In this document: piece by piece, positions 24,005-33,640 of the stretch
Layout of the letters: each line of letters starts with the position of its first letter
Position numbering within the stretch: position 1 is the first letter of the stretch
Source of the DNA: Mucidula mucida
Taxonomy: Eukaryota; Basidiomycota; Agaricomycetes; Agaricales; Physalacriaceae
Length of the DNA: 64,000 nucleotides
NCBI GenBank assembly: GCA_015501055.1
Contig: JADNYV010000106.1
Coordinates: forward strand, 1 to 64,000
Direction: 5' to 3'
Translations under genes and position numbers: made by a program
Notes under the pieces: generated by a model
The model's database searches: none
The model's input: only the letters and a program-made list of their open reading frames with translations
Told to the model about the DNA's origin: nothing

Positions 24005-25113
24005 TCTGATTTGACGCTGGACGTGAAGCAGCAGGACTACCTATGCTCCAACACGGAGCTGTAGTCCTGTACCAACGCGCCGACCGAATCACCTGGTCTT
24101 CTGCCCGATTCCATCGTAGAAGGAAGGCAAGGATTTATGTACGCTACAGAACACCCCAGTCTCTGACGATGGCGTTGACATGGAAGGACGACGTAACCTG
24201 AACAAATCAGGATACATTCTATAAGTAGCAAGAACCTTGCTTACCGTTGGTTTGGGAATGGGCTAATATTTCAGGATTAGAAGCGATTCATCTCCACGTT
24301 AAATAATAAAGAGGCTCGCAGGAACCCCTGCGGCCGGTCCAACCAATCCGAGTTCAAGACCTTGATAGTCGGAATGCAGAGCGCCATTTTGTCAATGATA
24401 CCAAGATAAGTAGTACGCCACATCATCGGCCATATCAGAGCAGCCTTATGTATGCACTGAGTAAGCCACTGCACACGTGCGCAGTCACACATTGGAAGAA
24501 TGATGCTGAACATGTCAATTCGTTCGGTGCCAGATGCCTGAAAGCAGCTAAACCTAGATTCTTGGCTTTCAGCATACGATAATGTTCGATTTTCCGCGCG
24601 AGCTTCAACAGAATTTCCAAGAGGCAGGAAAGTGATCTGCAAGAGACTCGTGTTAGCGTCCGCTTTACACATTTGTCAAACGCTCAACGCATATCTAAGT
24701 TGAACACAACGACCGATCGGACAAGCCGGCGAAAAAGAGCACTTGATTATTCAAATTTGGTGGTGGAGTGGAGAGTTAGAGGCGGCGGTAGTAGCAGTAT
24801 CAGAAGTCGGGTACAAGCGATGACGATCGATATCGAATACGGGGAGATGCAGCTTTGACCTGAACCGCCATGATCTCTGAGAAAATTCGATTCTCGACCA
24901 CGACGAGGAGTCGTCGAGGACATTGACCAGCGACACGGCCTGCTACCACTGTCTCTTCGCGCGTCCTTAACACATAGAAACACTGTGTAATTCGTCTCAA
25001 GGCTTAGGGCTAGTCATGCTGCAAGGCGAGGCAGCAGGAGGATATTTGGAGAATAGAACAGGTATGGGTGCATATAAGTGCCTCAATGTGGCTGACGATC
25101 TGCTAGGCGATGC
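24005..25113. other. Gap plus shared 3' tail of orphan copy 2
   Basis: 24005-24540 holds nothing recognised. From about 24560 to 25113 the sequence matches the 3' tails of orphan copies 1 (15600-16178), 3 (40461-40850) and 4 (43310-43930). Shared motifs include CGCGCGAGCTTC and ATGGGNRCATATAAGTGCC. It is probably non-coding. Confidence 0.5.
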
Positions 25114-26822
25114 TCACGCATATGGATAGGCGTACGCGCGCGTCGGGGCGACAGCCGATGCGGGCACCCAGATGCTCTGACTATCGGATAACGCTGGTAG
25201 CCATGACGGCGGTCCTTGACACGTTATTGAATGACCCTCATATCTGCGGCTTGTATGAGGTATCTGGACACCATCTACGCCCTTTACCCATTCCAACACC
25301 CTCTTTTCCACGGCCTGTCTCTCTGCTGTCATTCGACGGTCTTTCATCGCCATAGAGCTGGCGGCCATTTGGGCGTGGCCAACGCCTTTAACAGTATGCG
25401 CGCCTTGTCCATATTAGCGATGCAACCGCTCCGCTTCAGCGCCGTACGAGGCGCAGGGCACACCTCCATCACATCTAACCATCCTTCGACAGCGTCCCGA
25501 CTTTCCTTCGATGTTAAAACACGCATACATTCGCGGAGTCGAACGCTGCAGTTCTCCCAGTCTCCATTACGCACGAGCAAGTCGTAGTCCACGACTTGCA
25601 ACACCAATCTTTCGAGCACCGCCGCAAAGTTCGGTGTTCCAAGTCCTCTACAAACTGTCGTGCAGAGGACTCAATCATCGGTGTTATATTTGATCCCGAG
25701 CAAAGAGACGAACGCGAACGCATGTTTCATGGTTTCGATGCTGTTGATGGGCATCTTGAAAGGAAACATGCGTAAGAGGTACACGATGGAACGAAATACT
25801 GCTGGGTTCTTCCGACCACCAACCCAATATCTCTGGGCGGTTAAGGAGTTGTTTGTCCTCCAGATGAACGCGGTGAGAGAGCTGCATTCGTCGGAGTCGA
25901 GAAATTCGCATTTAAGGTCAGTTATTCATTGCCTCGTTGGGTTTAAAGCTGATTGTATGCGTACGCAGAGAGTCTGGGCTATTGAAGCCGTAAAGATTAC
26001 AAGCGCGATGAATTGGCGCAGTCGAATGGTGGAGTTATTGACATAGCAGGAATAATAGCTCCTCTGTTTGGAAGGAAAGGCGCACTCTGATTTACTACCA
26101 CCGTCGTCGTCGCACTTCGAATCACCGGCCGTCCTGTCTCATCCCCTTCCACCTCGCCCTGAGGTCGAACGCTACCTCGTGCAATACTGGCGAGCATTAA
26201 TCCTCGTCGAATTTTGATCCCGCTATCTTCGGAGCATGTCTGGAACCGGACATAACACCTTCAAGACGCTCATTCGCGACTCTCTGATCCTACAGTGGTG
26301 TTTGTACGCGTAATTCGCGTGAGCAATGTCTTTGCATGGACTCTTGTAATGGAGGCGTCTGAAAGCGAGGACGAGGTTGCCGAGACGTCAACACCCTTTG
26401 TCTACCTAACGTCATCCAGCTCCTTGCCGTGATTGCTCACACCAAGCGCCTCCTCGGTTGGCGTGCGCGGCGTTTCTGAAGAAGAGGGCGATGTACTCGA
26501 TGTAGAATGGTTTTGCTGGATATCGATATTGGTGCGGGAGAGCAATGGCGAACGCAGCAGCGCCGTCAGGTTCATGTCGAACGTGGGGCCCATAGGACTC
26601 TGTTCCTTGGATGGGTGCTGAGTGGATGTTTCGCTCAAGAAGGTGACCCTGAACAAAGACTGCTCCGAGAATGGACAAAAACAAAGGGCTTCTGGCACTG
26701 CCGCTACTGTCCGCGTTCTGATAGTACTGACTTTATGAGAGGGTAGGAGATGTTGGTGCTATGGTCGAGCGCTCGGTTTTGTGGACGGCGTTTACACAGG
26801 TGGATCCGGAAGATTTACCTTT
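25114..26822 (-). pseudogene. Orphan-family gene, copy 2, frameshifted
   Basis: This is a full-length relative of copy 1 (16179-17893) with the same 3' end (RAYAYPYA then stop at 25114) and the same N-terminal Ser/Thr-rich region. The frame breaks at about 25365 (one base missing in the ATPEMAASS region), in the central region around 26000-26400, and near 25620-25720. The intron donor/acceptor pair is also degraded. Its 5' flank was split by the hAT element starting at 26833. It most resembles copy 4, with which it shares an upstream Vps62-like neighbour. Confidence 0.7.
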
Positions 26823-26824
26823 TG

Positions 26825-26832
26825 GGGCGGAT
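26825..26832. repeat. 8-bp target site duplication, left copy (hAT 2)
   Basis: GGGCGGAT, identical to 29501-29508. Confidence 0.9.
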
Positions 26833-27082
26833 TAGAGTCGGACGCGAGTATAGAATAAAAAAAGTACTCACGAATAAACTCATACTCATCATGCAAGCCA
26901 AGAGTATACTCGCACGTGAGTAGAGTAGAGTCTAGAGTCTATGGTGAGTCTAGAGTTTCAGTTTGGGGCCACGAATACTCGATAGACTCATACTCATAAA
27001 TATTCGTGAATACTCATGAGTATTCTTATATTCGTGAGTATTCGTGAGTATTCAGCTCCTAATATATATTTTTTGAACAAAA

Positions 27083-27168
27083 TGAACCCCGTGAGCATTG
27101 AACCCACGGAGCTCAGCCATTTCTGTGCATCAGCACAACAACGAGTATAACCACTGCGCCAAAAGGGC
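27083..27168 (-). tRNA. tRNA-like sequence with Pol III A and B boxes (probably a pseudogene or SINE head)
   Basis: On the minus strand an A box, TGGCGCAGTGG (27151-27161), and a B box, GTTCAATGC (27095-27103), both match consensus and are about 57 nt apart. A T-arm GTGGG-TTCAATG-CTCAC can fold, and TTTT follows the 3' end. The acceptor stem (GCCCTTT against GGGGTTC) pairs poorly and no convincing anticodon arm forms. It is more likely a degenerate tRNA or a tRNA-derived SINE head carried in the hAT than a working tRNA. Confidence 0.4.
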
Positions 27169-27746
27169 ATATTCATTATACAATTTCAGTCCAGATCACA
27201 CATAATTAGGTAAAATGCCATTAGCAAAAAAAAGGACAAAGGCCATGAAGGCCATACAAAATGTTGTGCTACAAACAAACCTGATGCGAGTACTGTTGCG
27301 AAGCGACGCATACGACGCATCAGGTGAAGAGTATGATACATCTAATATACAAAAAAACTACAAAATCGTCCACAAAAACGAATACTCTACAGTCCGTGAG
27401 GAAGAAGGGGTGCGCGCCCGAAAACTGTAACGTAACAGTCCACATAGTACTCAGCTAATCCGTACTCAACAGTCCGCATTTCCCGTTCTGACATCAGAGA
27501 GCCACAGATCAACTTGTGAGCGGCCTGTGAAGTTCCCGCCGGCATTGGTGGAACACGACACCAGCGTCGCATCACCCGGTACAAAGCAGCCAGGACAGAC
27601 GCGCGTCCCGTAAACGTTGCTGCCGCCAGCCCCATCCGACCCCAGTCAATGCTCTCCGGGACGACTCGGCCGTTGAAAAGTGCACCGAGAATCTGCATCT
27701 GGCGGTCACCGAAAGACGAGGCATCCAAATTGTCGTAAGGCACTGC

Positions 27747-29243
27747 TTGCCCAAGCACAACGTCATCAATCGTGCGATACTCCTCAAGAAACCACTCAAC
27801 ACCCTCTGCTCTGCTCCAGAATGGAACGACTCTCGACGCCCCACTTTGCGTATGAAGCGGTTCTTCCTGGTGGAGTCGGAGTGGCACATTTTGGAGTCGT
27901 TGCTCCCCACTTTCAAGGTATGTTCTTTATTGTGTTCGGTTTTTATTGTCTCATGACATTTGCAGCGTCTCCAACGTGCGACAGTGCTTCTCTCGTCGAG
28001 CAAGTACTCCACGCTGCACGAAGTCATTCCCGTGTTCGACCTGCTCACCAAGGGTCTCGAGAAGCAGCTGCTTCGAACGGACATCCCCGTCGTGGTCCGC
28101 AAGGCTGTCCAGCGCGGCCTCATCGTTCTGGACAAGTATTACTCCAAAACGGATGATTCCGTGATGTGGAAGACTGCGATGCGTGAGTTTTCTCTCTTTT
28201 GGTTCAACCGCTTGTTAATTTTTGGTTTAGTGCTACACCCGAAGCATCGCGGGCACTACTTCACGAATCAGAAGTGGGAGCAGGCGTGGATCGATACCGC
28301 TGTCAGCGCCGCTCGCAAAGTCTGGCAAGAGGATTACAAGCCACTCATCAAGGCAGTCCCACCTCCGCCCGAGGTTGATTCGGACGACGACGCCTACGAT
28401 ATCTATGCTGCAGTTCATTCCTTCCCAGCCGTGTCTCAGACAGATCCATTCGATGCTTTTATTTCAGCGGACGCCACGGATGACGATGGAATCGATTACT
28501 GGGTTTCGAAGTCCGCACCGCACAATGCGGAGTTTATCACCCCACAACAAGCCCTTGCCCGGATGGCTCTCGACTTCTTGAGCTGTCCCGCCACTAGTAC
28601 TGATGTCGAACGACTCTTCTCGCACAGTGGTCTTGTCGTCTCCAAACGACGACACAATCTCGCTGCGGACTCAATTCGAGAGACCACGATACTTGGACAG
28701 TGGCTTGCCATTGAGGATCTTGTCCCCGAGCAGAAGATTGCGAAGTTCTTGCACAATCGGAAGTTACGGAAGAAGGATTTGAATGAGGACCTCTCGACCG
28801 ACTGGACGGATTCGGATGCAGACGCAGACGGAGGTGACGATTCCTCGGAGGATGCTGCACCGATGGATGTTTCCGATTCAGAGGTGGAGGTTGTCGAGGA
28901 GGTTGTCGAGGAGGATGAGGTTGTCGAGGAGGACGAGGTGGTTGACGAGGATGAGGTGGTTGACGAGGATGGGGATGATGTTGAGGAGAACTTGTGGACC
29001 AAGAGGAAGGGGAAGGGCAAGGCTGTTGCACAGTCGGAGGAGATGGACTTTTCTGATTTCCGCGATGGTATGGATCCTGTCTCAGAGTTTGACACGGGTC
29101 ATGATGGTGATGTTGAGATTGACGATGATGACGATGATCTCTATGAAACGATTGAGCAGGTAGTTTTGGTTCGACGGCGCAAGCCTGCTTCTTCACCTCA
29201 GGATACTACTGATATGGATGCTACTGATATGGATATAACTTGA
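27747..29243 (+). pseudogene. hAT transposase, C-terminal part (element 2)
   Basis: Three exons (27747-27917, 27966-28182, 28231-29243) join in frame. They encode a mid-transposase segment (WHILESLLPTFKRLQRATVL) and the hAT dimerisation domain (SCPATSTDVERLFSHSG). A long acidic tail follows, rich in EVV-DED repeats at 28880-28985 and Asp runs near 29120. The BED finger and the N-terminal catalytic aspartates are absent; 27170-27740 shows no transposase-like coding. Such a fragment could still dimerise with related transposases, but that is inference. Confidence 0.75.
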
Positions 29244-29500
29244 TACACTTACGACCTACTTACTTTAATCTTCACTGTCTTTATGTTTGAATTTGCTTGC
29301 TGATACGTGAGTATACTCGAGTATACTCGGATCGTACTCGAGTACTCGAATACTCGAGACTCATGAAGTACTCTCGAGTAGAGTAGATATTCGAGTAGAG
29401 TCTCGAGTGAAGACTCGAGTCTTGAGTATTGGGTTTGAGGTAAGAGTTACTCATACGATGAGTCCGAATATACTCGAGTATGGACTCGTGTCCATCTCTA

Positions 29501-29508
29501 GGGCGGAT
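29501..29508. repeat. 8-bp target site duplication, right copy (hAT 2)
   Basis: GGGCGGAT, identical to 26825-26832. Confidence 0.9.
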
Positions 29509-30890
29509 TGCATAAAGAGTGGATGCGCGTAGATGTGGGGTGTTTGACGACTGTCTTGATTTGTGAGATATACGTCCTCGTCGTAACATTCTGTCAATGA
29601 TAGAATGACCCACTGGTGAGTGGTATCTAACCTTCGGCCTATCTTTCATTCGAGACTCACGCTGTATCAGCCGGAGATTTCCCGTGATTGACTGTATCAT
29701 TAAGCTAGGAACCACACAAGCGTTCTCCTTTCGCGCTCACGTAATGACTACCTGCGCCACACTTTGTTCTTCCGAAAATCTTTGCAAGGTGAATATGAAG
29801 GGGTCGTCCGGTAAATTTCTATGTCAGTCATCCGTCGTTCGTTCAGTCGAGTTGGAACCCGGGGAGAAGCCAAGTATCGTGAATGTCGACAGCATCAAGT
29901 ATGACTATACGTCGACGGCGAGATATCAGGTCAACACAGGGCCGTAATGCAACACAGGCTGAGCAAATTTCGCGTCCCAGGATGGCTAACGTCCTTCAAC
30001 CCGCCTGTGCAAGTCAAGGCCTCCGCCTGCCTAAAAATAACAACAAAATTCGGAAACCAAAGAGCTCTCGGCGCGCGATACGCCTTTTTACCACTACAAC
30101 CTCGGGATGAGCCTCATAAACCTCATGTGGTGTCCAGCTGGGATGTCTGAACTGTCTCATTTCAGATGAGAATCAACGTCATTCTCGTTAGCGCTGGCGC
30201 GTGACTGATTTTAGATTGGATATGACCCCTCATGTCCAACAGATGTCAGCTTGTTCTTCTTGAGAGACATCATGAGTTATCAAGCGCGGCCGGAGCCTGA
30301 AAGTAACGATCATGATCATTGACGAACAGTTGGATACACGTTCTTACCACTGGCATACAGTAACCTTGGTATGGCTCTCCTTCCTCGGAAAATGAGCAGA
30401 TGGAAACTGGAGTTTATTGTCCACACACGGCTCTGTAAGCCCGCGCTTCTAGCAGTACGTGATCAGTCAATCAGCCAGCGCGTTACAAGGAAGACCTTGC
30501 AGCTTACACGCTGTACATCATTGTTACTTGGCATTGGGCGGTACGGTGTGTTGCCGTACTTCTCGTAATGGAGCCTGCTGTGCGCTTGAACTGGACTTCT
30601 AGCGAATTGTCTGAAAACTACAGTGGTGAGTGTTATGTATCGGGTTTTACAGAAAGTCAACACTCAATAAACAGGTGGTACAGGGAAAACCCAATTAGTA
30701 CGCAATGATCGTCAAGGAATCCTGCCAGGAACCGCGAGTGAATGCAGATACCGTTATAACGTGTTGTGAGATGCGTACTACTATATCAAGCCATCAGTGA
30801 GGGTGACTCTTTGTATAGAGTGTCGAATAAGAATAGAGAACAAGGAGATGCATCTTACGCAAACCGTCCAGCTGTCTAGACCATCAGAAG
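29509..30890. other. Orphan copy 2 5' flank, then unrecognised spacer
   Basis: 29509-29790 continues the orphan-family 5' flank interrupted by the hAT (GCATAAAG...GGATGC...GTAGATGTGGG and CTGCGCCACACTTTG). From 29790 to 30890 I see no gene. Confidence 0.5.
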
Positions 30891-30902
30891 GAATCGCTCT
30901 AC

Positions 30903-30910
30903 TATATAAA
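30903..30910 (+). promoter_or_regulatory. TATA box of the small secreted protein gene
   Basis: TATATAAA, 69 nt before the ATG at 30972. Confidence 0.6.
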
Positions 30911-30971
30911 CAGATGGACGGCCAGAACAATCCTCAGGCTGCAGTTGGACAAAAATTCCCCTTCTCTCAAA

Positions 30972-31424
30972 ATGTTCAAACTCACGGCTGCCACTGTTCT
31001 CGCGCTCTTGAATGCAACGTTCGCAGCCTCTCTGGTTGAACGTGCAGCGCTCTTGCCCGCCGTATCCAACGGTGCTCTCGCGCCGAATGCCATCTCCATC
31101 GTGGAAACGTGTAATGATGCCAATCTGGCAGGAGCTTGCAATGCTTGGTCGAGCACTGTCCTCCCCAGCGGCTGTGGCGATCTAGCTGGTGCGGGACAAG
31201 ACAACACGGTCACGAGCGTGGCTACCTCTGCTGGTATTCAGTGCACCCTTTTCGAGTACGTTATTTTTGCGATGATATGAAACGTAGACAGGCTTACTGA
31301 TTGGTGCATCTTTAGTGGCGCGGGATGTACCGGAAGATCCCAGTTGGTCGTCGGTACCGTGAACAACTTGGCTACTGTTGGATTTGATAACGTCGCGTCA
31401 TCCTTCAGCTGCGCCTCCACCTGA
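30972..31424 (+). CDS. Small secreted cysteine-containing protein
   Basis: Two exons (30972-31255 and 31316-31424, 60-nt GT-AG intron) give 130 residues. The N-terminus is a classical signal peptide (FKLTAATVLALLNATFA). The mature part has six cysteines, in ETCND, GACN, SGCGD, QCTLF, GCTG and FSCAS. The pattern of C-x-D-x-N...GxC...FDNxAxSxxC recalls small secreted proteins of the beta/gamma-crystallin-like type, but I cannot name a family. It has its own TATA box and lies alone between repeats. Such genes in repeat-rich DNA are often effectors or wall proteins; that is inference. The gene is intact. Confidence 0.8.
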
Positions 31425-32979
31425 ACGGTGGCAGCTGCTCAAGGTATTGTCTGTACCCTTTGATGAGGGAGCATGCAGGACTGATTGTACCACAGTGTTC
31501 GTGTTCTTTGGAACAATGGAGGAAGTCATGATGTGCTTAGTACTTACTACATAGTCACAATAATATTTCCTTCCGTTAGGAGATTAACGGCGCCTACCAC
31601 ACTAATACTGGTTGCTAGATTTGATATCAAATTTGAACTCGTGAGCCGTGGATCTGGTTAGTATACGCCTGTGGTGCGGTTCATTAAGGCGTGGTTAACA
31701 GAAACATACGCGTAGTCCGAGTTCCGCGGTTTTCTGCCCCAAGGGTGCCTTTTTCAACGAAAAGTAGGCGTCATTTCTTGTAAAGTTGCCAGTTTGAAGA
31801 GTCGCATATCGCGTGTAATCGTCTTTGAACGTGGTGTTGTGTTCAGAAGAATTCGAGTCCTTACTAACAAGTTGAGCTTCTCCGAAAATTCGATTACGTC
31901 TATGCATAGAGACCAGTAGTTAGCATTGTCCTGGCAGGTGAATGGAGGGTACTAGTACGTACAGTTGTAGCTCTGGCCGTCTTTCCGGCCATTGTTCGTC
32001 CTGGGAAAGTGGTTCACGAACGCTCTAGAAGCGCCGTTGTCGACGCTAGTAATCTTGTGCGTTAAGCGCACTCGGGAGATGATCGACTGAACACTCCCTC
32101 TGTGGATCAGGATGAAGCATGCCTGGGACTTCTCATTAAACCTTGTAGGTGTAGACTTTAATGGTCCAGTCGAGCCTCGCCGGATATTGGGACCACTCGC
32201 CAGGCTCGGTAAACTGGTGTTCGAATAGGCAGGGAAGGCTTCCCTGTCGAAAACGTTTAACCAGTCCCCGTGCGTACAAAAGAAATGACACTCACTGCTT
32301 GAAGCCATCTGTCTTGGAATGCGGCGTCAGGTCGTTCGTCGCTCTGGTTTCATCCTCCAGTCTGGTGAAGTATAGATAAGGTGAAGTACTAGGCAATGAA
32401 AGTAGACTGACTTGAGTTCAGTGATATCGGAAGACTTCCGCTTCAAAAGACATGCTCGTCGTGTAAGAGTGATAGAGACGCTATCGAAGATGTGTGAACC
32501 CCATAGCTCATGCGTTATAAGTATTGACGGACATGAGCTTCGGGGGAGTTTATCCCCGGAATGTTACGCAATGTGAGTCAGAGCGAGCACAAGCAGAAAT
32601 CGGCTTGTTGAAGAAGAACCCATCCAGTGTCCCTGGATCATTAAGTTTCTAACGTGCTACTAGTCAGTGATGTCGGCGCATGTTATCTCCTATGGCAGTT
32701 AAATTTCATTTCTGGTGATAACCGGCGAACGAGAGCTCCATTGCACCACTATCGATGAATCTTGCGCCCTTCCGAGTGTGAGCGTGTCGTTGCACAATTG
32801 GAAACAGACAGCAGACTGGCTACATCACAATCGGCTATCCCTGCGTTCGGTCAGAAGACACGCCCTGGTGAATGATTTCAGAGACAGATAGTCGATGCTA
32901 TAGGTTCGGCTGAAGTTCCAAGGATGGACGCACGGACAACGGCAGTACGGACTGTAGCGTTCGACTACGCCATTAGACG
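31425..32979. other. Intergenic, nothing recognised
   Basis: About 1.55 kb with only short, random-looking frames. The last part (32825-32979) may be the eroded start of orphan copy 5. Confidence 0.4.
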
Positions 32980-33290
32980 CGTGTTTCGACCTCGAAGGAA
33001 AGTCGACAAGCTGCGAGAGAATGGTTGAATGTAATGGACGCGTTCCCTGCACCTCTTACGGCGCTAAAGCAGGGGTGGCATGATGTATCGCGAACGCAGA
33101 CAAGGCGCGCCTTTTGTTGAAGGTGCAGGTCGTGCCCGTGGCCAAAAGTTCTCTGCCGATGGAAGAATGCCGAATGACTGTGAGAAGGGACAGGCCGTGG
33201 AGTTGGATCAAGTAGGTGAAAGGCGTAGATGGCGTCCAAATATCTCAAACAAGCGGCAGGAGGGTCCTTCAGTGAGGTGCTGACGACCTT
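32980..33290 (+). pseudogene. Orphan-family fragment, copy 5
   Basis: The plus strand encodes a run related to copies 1 and 2: STSKESRQAAR, WLNVMDAFPAPLTALKQG (copy 2: TSKESRDAVEGWLDVMEVCPAP). It is followed by broken matches to the MDKARILLKAL-to-VEKRVLEWVK region and the IPHTS-like segment near 33225-33245. Frames are interrupted. It is the most diverged copy and lies just upstream of the FunK1 C promoter. Confidence 0.65.
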
Positions 33291-33570
33291 TGGAACCCTA
33301 TCATAACCACCAGCGATAGCCAGTGTTCAAATTCGCTGTGGCTGTCGAAAGCTTCTCAGTTGGAGATAGACAGCAAAAAATTGCTGGCTGCAAGGTGGGA
33401 GAATGATCGGCAGCTCGGCGACACGATCAAGGCGACCTCGATCACGTTACTCGTTAGCTCTTAACAAAGAACCACCACATTCCCATTGTTCGCCAATTCC
33501 CTATTGCCTCTTTGGGAATCCCGTCCACATTTCTTGCTTGGTAAGTCACGGGACAATGGGTTGTCGGTGC

Positions 33571-33578
33571 TATAAAGG
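33571..33578 (+). promoter_or_regulatory. TATA box of FunK1 gene C
   Basis: TATAAAGG, 70 nt before the ATG at 33641, in a promoter almost identical to that of gene B. Confidence 0.6.
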
Positions 33579-33640
33579 CCATCTCGTGGCTGCCTACTTT
33601 CACCTTTCCCCACCACTATCACTCAATTCTGATTTTCACA

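Larger units (their letters stand above)
26833..29500 (+). mobile_element. Second hAT-superfamily transposon, 2668 bp, internally deleted
   Basis: Terminal inverted repeats match at TAGAGNNGGACNCGAGT (26833-26849 and the reverse complement at 29484-29500). A perfect 8-bp duplication, GGGCGGAT, flanks it (26825-26832 and 29501-29508). The empty site can be rebuilt from the orphan-family paralogues, whose 5' flank continues across it. Both subterminal regions (26855-27060 and 29300-29490) are dense in GAGTA/TACTC and CTCGAG motifs. Only the 3' part of a transposase remains, so the element is probably non-autonomous. It is not closely related to hAT 1. Confidence 0.9.

Noticed and set aside
26850..27060. 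CTCGAG/GAGTA-rich tract considered as an independent satellite array
   Set aside because: It lies inside the hAT, is mirrored at the other end, and is best explained as subterminal repeats.
27387..27887. A 166-residue minus-strand open frame at the left part of hAT 2
   Set aside because: It overlaps the plus-strand transposase exon antisense, has no recognisable motif, and lies in a region where paralogous coding is on the plus strand. Chance opening is likely.
28496..29196. Long Ser/Thr-rich and Pro/His-rich antisense frames over the hAT 2 C-terminal tail
   Set aside because: They mirror the Asp/Glu repeat codons of the real plus-strand frame.
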